A stretch of 64,000 nucleotides of DNA from Hormiphora californensis (Eukaryota > Ctenophora > Tentaculata > Cydippida > Pleurobrachiidae). How positions within the stretch are numbered: position 1 is the stretch's first letter; each line of letters starts with the position of its first letter. Made by a program: the position numbers and the translations under genes. The notes below the pieces were generated by a model. It did no database searches, was not told the DNA's origin, and saw only the letters and a program-made list of their open reading frames with translations. This document shows, piece after piece, positions 1 through 11,651 of the stretch. The DNA lies in NCBI GenBank assembly GCA_020137815.1, contig CM035360.1, forward strand, positions 2,927,078 to 2,991,077. The letters are read 5' to 3'.

Positions 1-1000
1 AGGGGGGACCCCCTGGTTTCCGGGGGGTTAAAAAAGTATAAATGTGTGTTTTTGTAAAAATAAAAAAGGAAATTTATTTGGAACCCAAATTTCTTATTTT
101 TTTTTTAATTCCTTGGGGTATTGAAAAATTTTCCCGAGCTTTTGGCCCCCGTGATTTCTTTTGTTGTTTTAGTTCATTATATTTGTACTTTATAAGTGTT
201 TTGGGAAAAAATAGTTAGGGGCTAGGGAAAGGCATTTTTGCCAAATTAAAAAAGGAATTTTCGGACCTTTAGGAAGGGTCGAATTTTAAAAACAGGAAAA
301 GGATTTTAACCCCGGCCTTTTGGAACAACCCTTTTTGGGGTAATGGCTTTCAAGTGATGGAGGGTTATTTTGGGAAAGGAAGGACGGAAAAACAAACTTT
401 TGGGGAGGGGAAAAAGTAGGGGGGGAAAAAAAAAGGCGGGAAGGAAAAAAGGGGGGGTAAAAGGGGTAAAGGGAAAAAAGGGGGAAATTCCGGGGGGGAG
501 GAAGGGAGGGGGGAGGAGGAGGAGGGAGGGAGAGGGAAAGGCGGGAAAAGGGAAGGGGGAGGAGAGGGGGTAGGAAAAAAGGGGAAGGGGGGAAAGGAAG
601 AAAAGGGGGGGGGAGCGGGGAGGAAGGGGAGGGGAGGAGGGAAAAGGGGAGGGAAGGGGGGACGATTCCTTTCCCCTTTTTTTCCTCTTAATAAATTCCT
701 TTCTTTTCTCTTCTCTTTTTCTATGTTCTTCTCTTTTATTTCTTTTCCCCCCCTTTTTTTTTTTCCCCCCTTTTCCCATTCCCCTTTTAAAAATTTGGGG
801 GTTATTTTTCTTTTAGGAAGGGGAATAAATAAAAGGGAAAAAGGGGCACACCCAAAAACAAAAAAAGGGAAAAAAGAAACGGAAGGGGGGTTTTTTGGGG
901 GTTTTAAAAATGGGGAACATGGGAGCGGGAGGTATAGAGGAAATCTTTGAGGTGGGAAAGATAAATTCTGACATTTTTAGGGGGTTTTTTGTTTAAATAT
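1..1000. other. Low-quality, homopolymer-rich window edge
   Basis: About 1 kb of long G, A, T and C runs. The stretch at 400-660 is almost pure purine and 690-800 almost pure pyrimidine. Open frames here are low-complexity (Lys/Gly/Arg or Pro/Phe/Ser) and have no recognisable motif. I read this as unpolished or collapsed low-complexity sequence, and I see no gene. The stretch 1000-1790 also shows no convincing exon. Confidence 0.6.
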
Positions 1001-1790
1001 GGTGATAATGTTTAAACTAGTTTGAGGACGGTATGCATGGGGAAACCAAAATAAAAGAAAATCAATTTATCATTTTTGTCGGGGTTTTGTTTTTGGGAAA
1101 TTTTTTTGATTGTGGTTGTATGCAAGCTTTGCGGACGTAAATTTCCCAAAAAATGAGTCACTGGATTTACTGGATTGACAGTCACATGCGTCACAATCCA
1201 GTGAACGTCACAACACGGTGTCAGGCCTCCATAGCATTATTAATTAATATTATTACAATCCTATTTGTACATGTTTTAGAGGCCCTCGGAAGGCTTTTAT
1301 TTGTTAAGTTATATAATTTTGTTGGGATTGTCTAGTATCACTTATCTCGCATATCAGAAAGGGCCCTTTTGCAGAATTTTTGGCCCCCGGCCTTGATTTT
1401 TTCCCTTTTTATCGAAGCTAAAAGTAAAACCCTTTTGGGTTTTTTGGATATGATCTTTAAGCGAATTAGGGTAGTAAAACGTATTCATTTTATTTCTTTT
1501 TGTTGGTGTTTTAAACATTTTTTACCAACAAACCCAAATTAATTACTTCTGTCGGCAGCAGTAAAACAAATTATTTTAGAAGGTGAAATAGAACAAGGTA
1601 CACAGTTGAACACATGACATATATTTACATAAAAACACACGGGAGCAAAGTGTCCAAATTAGATGAACTAGACAGTCTAGTAAAAATGTAACTTGTAGAA
1701 GCACTATAGCTCGTATCCTACAACGCCTTCACAAAATGAATTGGGACCCATGACTGTCAGTGAGAGAAAGTGTTAGCGCCCCTACATACT

Positions 1791-3239
1791 TCAGACCCCT
1801 TTACAAAATTTAAAATCGTCTGGGAAAGCTTTATAATTCGGATAGTGATCTTTCCGTCGCCATCCAGGTCTACTGTCTCAATCATAGCTGGGGGGAAGAG
1901 GATTAGGTTACCATGGAACCGGGGTGTTCATTGTGGGGGGGGATAGATTTAGTGGGGACTAGAAGGGGGACAGTTCACCATCCAGGTCAAATGTCCCAAA
2001 ACATGTTGGGGGGGAGGGGTTTTGGGTTTCCTGGCACCGGGGGGTTAATAGCGGGGAGATTGATTTTAGTGGGGAGCTAAGAAGGGGGATAGTTCCCCTC
2101 CGGTCACTGTCTCAACTAGCGGGGGAAGGGGAAAAATTTAGGTTATCATGGCTCCCAAGGGGGGTTTCATGGCGGGCCAGGTTTGGGATTGAGGGGGGGA
2201 GCTAAAAGGGGGATATTTTTCACCATCCGGGGCCCCTACGTCTAAACATTGCTGGGGAAATTTAGATTGAGTGGGGAGCTAGAAGGGGGATAGTTCACCA
2301 CCCAAGATAAACTTTTCCCCAATCTTTGCGGGGAGGGGAAGGTTAGATTGGTGGGGAGCTAGGGGGGGAAAGTTCACCTTTCCGGGTTAAAACTGTTTTC
2401 AAAAATAAACCCAATTAAATGACGGGTTAAAATACTGGGGAAATCAAAAGACATTTTCCCCTACCTGACACCTCCTCCTCCGAGTGCCGGGGGATATGGA
2501 TCAAGCCAATTAGGGGATTAGTGTGGGACCGGTTATTTTAATAGTAAAAGATAGGGTGGTAGATGATAAAGACAGTTTCCTACCTGACACCTCCTCCTCA
2601 GTTGATTCTATTCCCATGCTGATAACAGCCTGGAGGAGCTCACTGGCAGATATCGTACCATTGCCATCCACATCAAATTGCTGAAGTGGGCATTATTGAG
2701 TGGTGGTATTGGGCTGTGGGATGGGTGAGAAAATGTGATTTGAGGGACAAAAATAGGGCAGAGAAGGGGGTAATTTGGAACACATTTATTATGATTTAAT
2801 AGTACAAACCTCAAATGCCCACAAGGTTGTTATATTTAACCAGTTCGCAATACTCATCAAATGAGATTCGACCATCCCCATCAAGATCAATGTCTCGGAA
2901 CACACCCCGGAGCTATAGGAAGAAAGGGGAGTTAAACACACACCCCGGAGCTATAGGAAGAAAGGGGAAATAGGAGTTAAACGGGCCCCAGTTAAACCCT
3001 CAGCTATAATTTATAAGGAGAGGGCGGGGGGAGATAGTAAATATTGGAGATATAAAAAGAGATTGCATTACATAGCTACATCATATGTCATTCTTCCATA
3101 CCTCGCTCTTGGTCAGATCAAAACCCATCTCATCAAAAGCTACCCTCAATTCCTTCTGGGAGATGGTCCCAGATCCGTCCGTGTCGATCTCATCGAAGAC
3201 TTTCCTGCATTGCTCTATTGTCTGCTGACTGGCATCCAT
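1791..3239 (-). CDS. Calmodulin-like four-EF-hand calcium-binding protein
   Basis: Four spliced pieces on the minus strand each carry one EF-hand. Exon 3102-3239 has Met at 3239 and loop DTDGSGTISQKE. Exon about 2815-2912 has loop DLDGDGRISFDE. Exon 2584-2680 has loop DVDGNGTISASE. Exon 1791-1887 has loop DLDGDGKIT. Acceptors at 2912, 2680 and 1887 and donors before 3102 and 2584 fit consensus, and exons 1-2 and 3-4 join in phase. Oxygen-bearing residues stand at loop positions 1, 3 and 5, so calcium binding is expected. The spacing between hands 2 and 3 is about 12 residues short, so a small exon may be missing between 2681 and 2815. An acceptor lies immediately before the start codon, implying an upstream untranslated or coding exon. 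After hand 4 the frame seems to need one or two indels to continue to a stop near 1791. Calmodulin, troponin C and centrin relatives cannot be separated from this alone. Confidence 0.75.
1890..2400. repeat. Degenerate 100-130 bp tandem repeat beside the last EF-hand exon
   Basis: Five diverged copies of a block that includes TTCACCATCCAGGTC, an ACTGTCTCAA-like stretch, a G-rich run and a GGGGAGCTAGAAGGGG stretch start near 1969, 2088, 2210, 2290 and 2370. The block corresponds to the start of the fourth EF-hand exon (1850-1887) plus its acceptor, so the array has copied the splice junction into the intron. Copy quality is poor and this patch is also rich in G runs. Confidence 0.55.
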
Positions 3240-4570
3240 AGCTGCAAAACAACTGTGAAGGGTTAACTGTGTGATTTGAGTGGGAAGGAAAGAGTTGAAA
3301 TCTTTATAGAAAAGTTCGCAAATATACGATCATATACGGTCATAGGCTGTCTGTCTTGAGTGTATGGTGGCGGTGAACTGAACTGACTGTGACCGCAGTG
3401 TGCCAGAGGAACAAAACACAGGCAACAATGTTAAAACACTCATGTGTATCGAGCAGCGTGTCGTGAATATGGGACTTGTGTATAATAATGCTAGTCTAAA
3501 CTGGTCTAAACTGAACGGTTATTGGTTAACAGAGCAAATGAAGTTTGCCCGCTGACCGCTGGTCGCAGTGTGTTTTTCTACTGCTAAGAAAACATCTGAT
3601 AAAACATGGGGTTAATAAGAACCCCCTTTTTTAAAAAAACCCCCCCCCCCACCCCCTTTTTTTTTCCCCCCCCTTTCCTCTCTTTTCTCTCTCTCCTTTC
3701 CCCCCTTTTCCTTTTCTTTTTTCCCCTTCCTCTCCCCCTTCTCTCTCTCTCTCTCTCTCCGACAAAGAAAGACAAACAATGACATGGGTCTCCACACAAT
3801 CGAGCATTGAGAAGCTTCATCATTGGTCTAGTTCAACTCACTGCGGTCAAAATTTGCTGATTCTGCTAGAAAGCTACTTAAAGGGCTATAACGGATAATA
3901 AAGATGGCAAAGAACTTTGAGATAAAGGCAGAGAGAGAGAGAGGCAGAGAGAGAAAGTAAGAGACGCAGTTTTTACTTTTTAGGGCTTTCACAAATGACA
4001 ACGAGTTCTGACAGGTTGATAGAGAATTAGTGTGGTTTACATTTTAATAGAGTTCTTCGATCAGTTCTCCACTGTCTTACTCTTTGTCTTTCTCTCTGTC
4101 TTTCTGTCTTTCTCCCTCCATCTCTCTAACTTCCTATGTTTTTTCCGACTACCTCTCTCTCATCTCTCTAGCTTCCTATATCAGCTACCTCTATCTTTCT
4201 GAATCTGTCCTTCAAGTGACTAATGCATTCTTATAATAGATAGAGATCTGTAAGGAGGACAGAGCAAGTTGATACCGCCTGTATACAGTTAACACTAATA
4301 CTACTACTGAGAGATATAGAAGTTGTTAATAATAGCTTGTAATAATCAAATTAATAAAACTAGATGAAGATCTGGGCATTGGTTTAATGTTTATTAAGCT
4401 AGGCGAGCAAGATACAGATAAAATATAAGCACTTGTAAGATGTGTCGTCTTGGAATTAATTAGTTACTCTCTCCAACACGTTTACATCCTTATCTTGCCT
4501 CTTCACTCTTCATCTCTCTATTTTATTTTTTAATCATCTCTTATAAATTTTCTCTCTCTTTCTCGCTCTT

Positions 4571-4628
<58 letters not shown>

Positions 4629-4824
4629 CCTCTCTTCCCTCTCTCCATATCCTTCTCCAGTTATTTTAAACATTGTCCACAAAAGCATTTAACAATCGAT
4701 TACTCAACACAGCTTGCCTCACTTTGAAACAAGGATATCAATTAACACGAGGTAGATATTTTTCATGATAATCGCCATCTTACCAATTTAAGTCGATACA
4801 AGTTATAACCCCTATGTCCTAAAC
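3240..4824. other. Gene-free stretch with pyrimidine tracts
   Basis: No convincing exon. It contains a C/T-rich tract at 3625-3758, short (GA) tracts near 3930-3955, CT-rich sequence at 4080-4180 and a (CT)n microsatellite at about 4572-4626. The rest is AT-rich and unrecognised. It may include the 5' region of the EF-hand gene. Confidence 0.5.
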
Positions 4825-6351
4825 GGTAGGCGGTAAATGTTAACCAGGGGCTCTTCGACGAAACTTTAAGCATACTAAAAAACGTTGCGTAACTCTCCTT
4901 TCACACCTTCTAATTGATTTTCACACCCCTTAAGCATGGTTTGTGTCGACGAAACTTTTTAGAAATCTTGCTTAGTGAAAATTGAGGGGTAGTAAGCGAA
5001 GTTTTACACAAGCTCTCCAAACCTTGCGTAACCCCTAATCACGTGGTAAAATCACGTGATTTGGGCCAAATTGAAGCGACAATGACGTCATAGTTCACGC
5101 AATATCTCACTCAAATATCGAGAAAAGTGAGGTTTGTTAAGTCTCCTCCAGAGGAGGACTTAATGGTAGACAAGACAGCGCTGGCAAGTAAAAGATGCTA
5201 CAAAACAGTGTATATTTTGCTTCTCGCATGTAGAAAAAAGATAAAATGGCACTCCTTGTCCCCAGTTAGCTATCTCTTGACTACTCAACCACAATATTGA
5301 GGCACTAGTTTGGGGGTTTCAGCCAAGCCCATACAGCATACACCATCTGTATTAGACTCTCACAGATAAGATGTGGATGAATTCAGTTTTTTCCTTTTGG
5401 CCCGCAGGACAAGATGAACAGTGAACTACTACTATACTTTCACTGTTTATCTCTTCATCTAGCAGACTATCTATTCAGTATTCATCTCACCCGTCCTAAA
5501 TAATATTGCAACTTACAAAAAGGAGTGTATAGGTTTATTGATTTTTCATAATGAACAATCAATGTTAGATCTCTATTTGTCCGCTATAACATTCATTGCC
5601 AGCTACTGTAACAGTAAGAATTTTGAAGATTTGAAATTTCTTGAATCTTGAGAAATGGAAGTCAAACTTCTTCTTCACCCCCAATCTGGTGTGATATCTC
5701 GCTAACACTATTGGCTGGTGAACCCTACACGTGACCAAATTGACGCCTGTGTAAACCCATGTAATGGAAATCCTATCACGTGTCCAGTTTCGATCCCCTG
5801 ATTGGTTTTTCTACACCGATACACGAGCGGTGATCCGGGGCTTCACGTGGTATACACGTGGTTCACACCAAGGACCTAAAGTGAGGTTTTGGAAAGCGTT
5901 CGACGACACCCCTCTCGAGACAAGTCTGAAAAATTTTCCTTGTGTAACTCTAAAGAGAGCTTATTTATTAAGTGTGCTTAAAGTTTCGTCGAAGAGCCCC
6001 AGATCTGAGAGAAAACGTACGTGCAAAACCACGTTTTTGGCCATAACTCAGTCATTTCTTGACCAATTTGCAAAATCTTGGGTGCGTTGGAAAGAGGACA
6101 TTGAGCTCTTTCAAATGAGCCCAATAAAACTAAAATCGGCGCAAAATGCGCGGCGTCATGGCGCAAAATGCGCGTTTTCGCCACCACGCCGCGCAATTTG
6201 CGCCAATTTTCATTTTCTTGAGCTCATTTGAGAGATCTTAATGTCCTCTTTCCAATGAGCCAAAGATTTTGCAAATTGGTCAAGAAATGGCTGAGTTATG
6301 GAAAAAAACGTGCGAAATTCTCATAGATCTGGTTAACATTTACCGCCTACC
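4825..6351. mobile_element. 1.5-kb foldback element with 9-bp target duplication (Mutator-like, non-autonomous)
   Basis: The ends are inverted repeats: GGTAGGCGGTAAATGTTAAC at 4825 and its complement ending at 6351. The element is flanked on both sides by GTCCTAAAC (4816-4824 and 6352-6360), a perfect 9-bp direct repeat, as expected of Mutator-like transposons. A second inverted block (GGCTCTTCGACGAAACTTTA at about 4850, complement at about 5980) continues the terminal repeat. It is interrupted on the right by a nested palindrome at 6001-6330 centred near 6150. No transposase frame is visible; the 155-aa frame at 5764-6231 overlaps the inverted repeats and has no recognisable domain. The superfamily assignment rests on target-duplication length only. 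Confidence 0.75.
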
Positions 6352-6360
6352 GTCCTAAAC

Positions 6361-7073
6361 TATACTTATATCACCTATACTATAGCACCTATAACACTAT
6401 AACAACGCTATAGCACCTATACTATATTCTATAGCACCTATAAATCACACACATGCCGCGTAGTAGCCACCTCCTGATGAGGTATGAGTGAGAGAGTTTG
6501 AGAGGGGGCGATTTTCACAACACATAGAGCGCAACGTGTCCCCAAACACACAAACTGTCTGGAAAGATGTTGCCCAGAGTTGGAGGCCGGGTCTGCCTTG
6601 GTGATGCCATCCCCTCTTATAAGCTTTACAGCTGGTTATGGTGGGGTGAATGCATCACCAGGCGTCTGCCTTGAATGGGTAGGAGCCGGGGGTAATGACT
6701 GTGACAGGAACATACATGTGTGTGAAAATGGGGCTGCGTGTAGGGGGGAGGAATGATCTAAGGTCCTAATGATGCATATAATTCACCGCAGAATGCAGAT
6801 CCTAACTCCAGCCTCGTGATAGACAAATCCTAGTGAGTTGGGATGATTACCAGCTGCCCCTCTCGGTCCCACTTTTGGTTTAAAAAAACCTAGCTTATTT
6901 CATATTTTGTGACAAAAAGTTTCATGATAGATCTACCTGGGCCTGGCCGAAGTGTGACGGAAACACTGATTCATCGGATAATTTTATGCAAACAGGCCAA
7001 ATATAGCCCCATTCTTGGGCATATATATTTGGTGTTTTGAGATAAGGCTAGGTTTGTGAAACTCATACCACTG
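6361..7073. other. Intergenic sequence without recognisable features
   Basis: Starts with short CTATA/GCACCTATA repeats (6360-6445). No splice-bounded coding segment was recognised. A 35-codon frame near 6566 is too short to support. Confidence 0.4.
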
Positions 7074-7075
7074 TA

Positions 7076-7553
7076 CAGTCGGACCCCGATTTAGGGGCCC
7101 CCGATTTAGTGGCACCCCGATTTAGGGACAGGATTTTTTCCCCCGATATACGAAAACTAGCGCACCCATTGGGTGCGCCTCAAGTAAGGGTTTTTTGATA
7201 ACCCACCCGGCTTCGCCGGGTGGTTCTTTTCGCCCTTTAAACGTCAATAAGACGGTTGCCATGGCAACTGAATCGGTAACTATGGGGACTGGCCTGTTAA
7301 AAGTCATTCGAAATATTGAGAAACTTCCACTGGAAGTTCCAAAAGTGTGAGCAACAGCTTTACAGCTTTGGTCATATGAAGTGTTTTATGAAGGAGCAGT
7401 CTGTCGCTTAGATACCGCTGAACGAACGACTTCGACGCGACATCTCCAAAATATAATATAGATTAACATTATTTGAACCCGATTTAGTGGACACCCCGAT
7501 TTAGTGGACAAGAGCCTTTCCCCCGAGGGTGTCCCTAAATCGGGGTCCGACTG
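7076..7553. mobile_element. Pogo/Tigger-like MITE, longest copy
   Basis: Begins CAGTCGGACCCCGATTTAG and ends with the complement, flanked by TA on each side (7074-7075 and 7554-7555). TA target sites and CAG-starting termini fit the Tc1/mariner-pogo group. Each subterminal region carries several direct copies of CCCCGATTTAG, three on the left and two on the right before the terminal inverted copy. The interior has no transposase. Shorter relatives lie at 24423-24590, 33938-34108, 45979-46112 and 49491-49578. Confidence 0.8.
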
Positions 7554-7761
7554 TATTTGGTATCCCTTTGTGCACACAGCATACCCGGTACAGATTACAG
7601 TTTAGGGGCACATGTACACAACTTGCCCCTCTAGACTAACGTGTGTGTATGTGAGAGGCCTCACACATACACATGTGAGTGTAGACTGTAGCAGCTTTTT
7701 GTGATTAATCTCAGCTCGACAATTTTAGTAGATTGTAGAGGGACTGTGTGTGAGTAAACCA

Positions 7762-7880
7762 CTGTCAGGCCAATGCTCTGACGGCCACTGTTCTCGTGCG
7801 TTTTGAAAGAAATGAGAATAGGGTCAGGCCAATGCTCTGACGGCCACTGTTCTCGTGCGTTTTGAAAGAAATGAGAATAT
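7762..7880. repeat. 58-60 bp tandem duplication containing a small palindrome
   Basis: Two nearly identical units run from GTCAGGCCAATGCTCTGAC through a GTTTTGAAAGAAATGAGAAT stretch. The palindromic core GTCAGGCCAATGCTCTGAC also occurs at 18415, in degenerate inverse form near 24850, and in a related form at 51448. Confidence 0.7.
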
Positions 7881-8171
7881 AGGGTCAGGTAAATTGGGTC
7901 AGACCAGGTAAACCATGAATATACAAACAACTGTGTGATTCAGATTCGTTTTAGCATAACAGCAGCATTGTGAACGGATATGACGCTTACACTTGTTCCT
8001 CGACCTCCACACTGCACTTTACTCAACCCCCTCCCCCTTCCCCTCAAAAAAATAAGAAAAAGCACCATGATAACAACTCAATTACAAACAAACACTTAGA
8101 TTTAGAAAACACTCAACAGTTGATATTGACTACAGAATCTCCCATCAGTTACACATGATATTTCTTTGCAG

Positions 8172-8404
8172 GTGCTGGTATAGGTAGTGGACGTGTGGAA
8201 GATTTCATCAACAAGGTACAGTTTTCTGAAAGGTGCTCGGACAAGGGTCAACAACTACAAGATACTGAATGTGGAACCACTGAGAAGTGGGAGGGGAAGT
8301 TTTGTGACTGTTTATTTGACTCAAACGTTGAGTTGCCTGACACTGTGTATGAACAATTTAATTCAAACAAAGCCATTAGTATCACCACTATAATTGATAT
8401 TTAA
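8172..8404 (+). CDS. Terminal exon of an unrecognised cysteine-containing protein
   Basis: A pyrimidine tract and TTTGCAG acceptor at 8165-8171 open directly into 76 in-frame codons ending at a TAA at 8402-8404. The product begins GAGIGSGRVEDFINK and carries four cysteines, including FCDCLFD. The composition looks like a real folded protein rather than a random frame, but I do not recognise the family. Upstream exons were not found between 7560 and 8160; the nearest open frame (7970-8158) is low complexity. It could instead be an isolated exon of a gene whose other parts lie behind repeats. Confidence 0.45.
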
Positions 8405-9087
8405 TTTGGTAGACTGTGTCTGTCATGTGTGTGTATCAGCAAATTAAATGCATCGGTTTTACTCCGTCATCGCCTATCTGCACGTGTGTGTGTCAATGTG
8501 ACGTACGAGAGAAATGGAGAGAGGGAGAGCGAGAGAAACAGTCCTAGAAGTAGAGAGAGAGGCTGGGTGAGACAGAGACAGTCACAGAGACAGCGAGGGA
8601 TATGTGCTCTGATTGATATTTGATTGCTAGACGATGTGATGATAACTATCAATCCCTCATCATTCATCAGGCCACTGACCAGGGTCTCCGCGACCTTATC
8701 AAACTTCATGTTTCTAATTTGAAGTTAGATGGTTCAACTATTAGTTCATTGGTTGTTCGTTCATACATTTTATACCCGAATTGTCTTGTTTTAGCTCACT
8801 GATTATGGAGATATGCGTGTTTTCTTTTTACTCTCTGTGGTTTGCTATTTATAGCCACTTTGGTATCTTACGAAGTCAAAAAACGTACGCGCTTTCCAGC
8901 GCTCCAGTAATTTGTGCGCGCTAAAATAGCGCCGCGCAATATTTGACGAAAAGCCGCGCAATTTTCGGTTAGAATTGAATCGCGATCCGATTTTTTTGGG
9001 GTGGCGGCCAACATCGGCCTGAATATAAATAGTGTAGACACTTAACAATGATAAAAATTGTAATAAATTAAACATAAAATGAGTCTA
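8405..9087. other. Intergenic sequence; GA-rich patch and LINE-proximal sequence
   Basis: A GA-rich patch lies at 8505-8600 and a CG-rich segment with GCGC runs at 8885-8965. The last part may be the 3' untranslated region of the LINE at 9088-10530, which reads leftward into it. No gene seen. Confidence 0.4.
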
Positions 9088-10530
9088 TTACCCCACTTGA
9101 TATAGCTGCTCGTCCCTGTTGCCCTCGCCCCTCAATCTACCCCGATGCCCCCTGATGGAAACAGTTATTGATCGCACCATGGCGAAAGATAATCTGAGTC
9201 GAAGATAACGGATGCATTGGTCGTAGGTGTATCCCGTTTTCTTAGCTTTCTTATCGGCTAGCTGTTTCAGTGTCTTTTTGAATTCTCGACCGAGACCCCC
9301 CGTCGTGGACATTACCAGAGGTGTAAATGATGATTTTTCTACCTCAAGGACCCGATGAAGGTAGCCAGTCTTTTTCTCCCTCTCATGTTTTTCATACACT
9401 TTACAGATTGCCTGGTTAGAGTTAGATGCCACCCTAGGATTAAATACCCTCACATCAAAATAGGTGTTATCCATGCTAGACCAGAAATCACGTGTACTGA
9501 TATCTAGGCGAGCTCCATCCGCCGTAATAGTTCCCTCTGGGAGACTCATTCCTCGTACATTTAGCAGATGGGGTTCAACTTTCGTGTCGTGACACACATT
9601 GCTGAACTCACTTGCGATAAAGTCTCTCACGTTGTTGTGGCGAAAGCATACAAAACCGCCGATCTTACATGAAATTGAGTGATCGATACTATTTTCCTCT
9701 CCACACACGCAGTTGGTAGGCAGTGCTTCTCCTGTGAGCGGCAAGTTGTAACGTGCAGACAGAGCATCATACCACTCTTGTCTGTTCAATGTAAAGTTCA
9801 GTGCTTGGAGGGGAAGACAAGTAAGCCAAGAAGATGCACCTTTCTCAGACAGGAGATCAAGGTTCCTGCTTTCGGCGCTAGTCATTTTGCTTCGAATCTC
9901 CTCAATTTTCTGATGATGAATGTCATTTTTGGTACGGCGAATAATTGATGATTTCTCAGTTTGTTGGTTTTTGTCAACCTGAAATGTTTCGTGTTGGCCA
10001 AGAACCGCTGCAGACAAGTCTTCTGTGATGAACTTAGAAAAGCTGTACTCCGAATCCGCTGATAGTTCTGGGTTATCAATTCCCAATCCTCCAAATCTAA
10101 CAGGGAGGGATGCAACTGATCTCAAGGTGTCGCTGATAACATGTTGGCCAGTTAGTACAGGAAGAAGTTTTTGGTGGATGGTTTTCTCGATGACTCCAAG
10201 TTGTTGGGATATTCCTGGAGTTGTTCTCATGAGGTAGCTCCACCTTTTCGAGATCCCGATGGTGTATGCACTATAGGCTAGCTGTGGTTCGTTTACTGCA
10301 ATTTCACAGAGTTGACTGATTTCCTCGTTCCATTTTGCAACCTCGTTCTGAACAAATTCCCTCTGGCTCTCCTCTGTTCCGATGTATGATCCTAGGTAGC
10401 GTTGGCCGTCTGTAGTGATGTTGACGTCCGTGAACATTTCCCTTGCAGTTTCTTTTTCCAAAAAATCCGACGCGTCGTGAATTTTTTTTCGAAAATCGAT
10501 CCATTGCGTTGAAAAGCGCTGCCTTATCCC
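9088..10530 (-). mobile_element. 5'-truncated LINE: reverse-transcriptase thumb, zinc knuckle and PD-(D/E)XK-like endonuclease
   Basis: A single minus-strand frame of about 480 codons continues to a stop at 9088. It starts inside the region after the reverse-transcriptase palm (TDGQRYLGSYIG, SLPVRFGGLGI), so the catalytic palm is missing. A C-x-C...H...C zinc motif (CVCGEENSIDHSISC) follows, then IRHNNVRDFIAS-like sequence, GARLDIS...DVRVFNP, and FTPLVMSTTGG near the end. A zinc motif followed by a D...DxR/K nuclease-like segment is the order seen in R2-type, restriction-like-endonuclease LINEs. Open frame upstream of about 10530 (to 10686) does not resemble the family and probably marks the 5' truncation junction. 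The frame is intact downstream, suggesting a young copy. Confidence 0.75.
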
Positions 10531-10689
10531 GCACAACAGTGTTTGCCGATCCATTTTCCCACAACGAGAGGGACCCATAGCATATGCCAAGGACCAAGGT
10601 TTTTGACAGGGCTCTCCTTCTTGGGGAGTATCACCGATCACGCCTCCGGCCGCCTGACCGAGACAGGAGACTGCCGCACACTGCACATG

Positions 10690-11651
10690 GGCCCGGTTGC
10701 CGAGCTCCGTCCTTGGATTTTAGTTACCACTCACCAAGATTCGCAGCAAGTTCCCAGTTCCGTGTTTACTGTTTGTGAGTAGTGAGTAGCCTAGGAAATC
10801 TTTACGACTTACGTCTGGACCGTTTCAATTATTTTGACGAGTTCACAATTGAAAACAGACTGCTGTCGTTCGAATGTACCGGTATAAATATAGTTCCAAT
10901 TCGAATATTACTGCGGGAATATGCGTCTAGATTGATCGAACTTAGTGAATCCCTTGGGCCTTGGTACTTTCCACATTCAAAACGGGACGGAAGCAGGGGC
11001 TGGGCTTATGACCAATCCGTGCGACCAGCAATGAAAATCCCTGTTCTAAGCTGGTCAATGTAGTTGTATTTATTTCTGAAAACAGCTTCAAGGGCTCCCG
11101 TTGGACCAGTGCATGTGTTAAACATATCGCTCTTTGTCATAACTCATAACCAACAACCCCTTCTCGGTGAGCTCTCGTATTACATAAAATGTGCGTCTGT
11201 TTTTGTACTGTATATTATATGATGAAATCATAAAATATCTGTGCTTGAATGCCAGAGTTAGGAATGTGGTTATTGGAGAGAGATAACTCTCCTTCTCCTT
11301 CTCCTCCTTCTCTCGTCACCTACTTACGCTTCACTTAGCCCATTTTCTGCTTCGTCTCTTTATATGAGCTGGTGAAGATTCAGAATTTCCCAAAATATCC
11401 CTGACATGATATTGTATAACAGGTCTCCCTCTCCCTCGCTGACACGAGATAGCTCTCTGAGTAGCCGTCTCCACTCTGTTTTACAATAAAACATGTGTTG
11501 AGTGCCCTTGGCGTCACACATATATGACATGTGAGCCCTAACTTGAGAATGAGAAAAGAGTAAAAACGCTGCATTTGTATAATCGCATATTAGAAAAAGT
11601 TGTATATTTATCCCATGCCTTACTTATAACTTTTCTCAGAAGCCTAGCTCG
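10690..11651. other. Intergenic region upstream of the F-box gene
   Basis: Open frames at 10782-11063 and on the minus strand at 11380-11574 have no recognisable motif or convincing splice context. The promoter of the F-box/LRR gene is expected here, but I see no clear core element. Confidence 0.35.

Noticed and set aside
306-950. Long open frames at the left edge on both strands
   Set aside because: Pure low-complexity Lys/Gly or Pro/Phe/Ser translations of homopolymer-rich sequence.
5764-6231. 155-aa frame inside the 9-bp-duplication foldback as a transposase
   Set aside because: Overlaps the inverted repeats, has no DDE-type motif and no recognisable domain.
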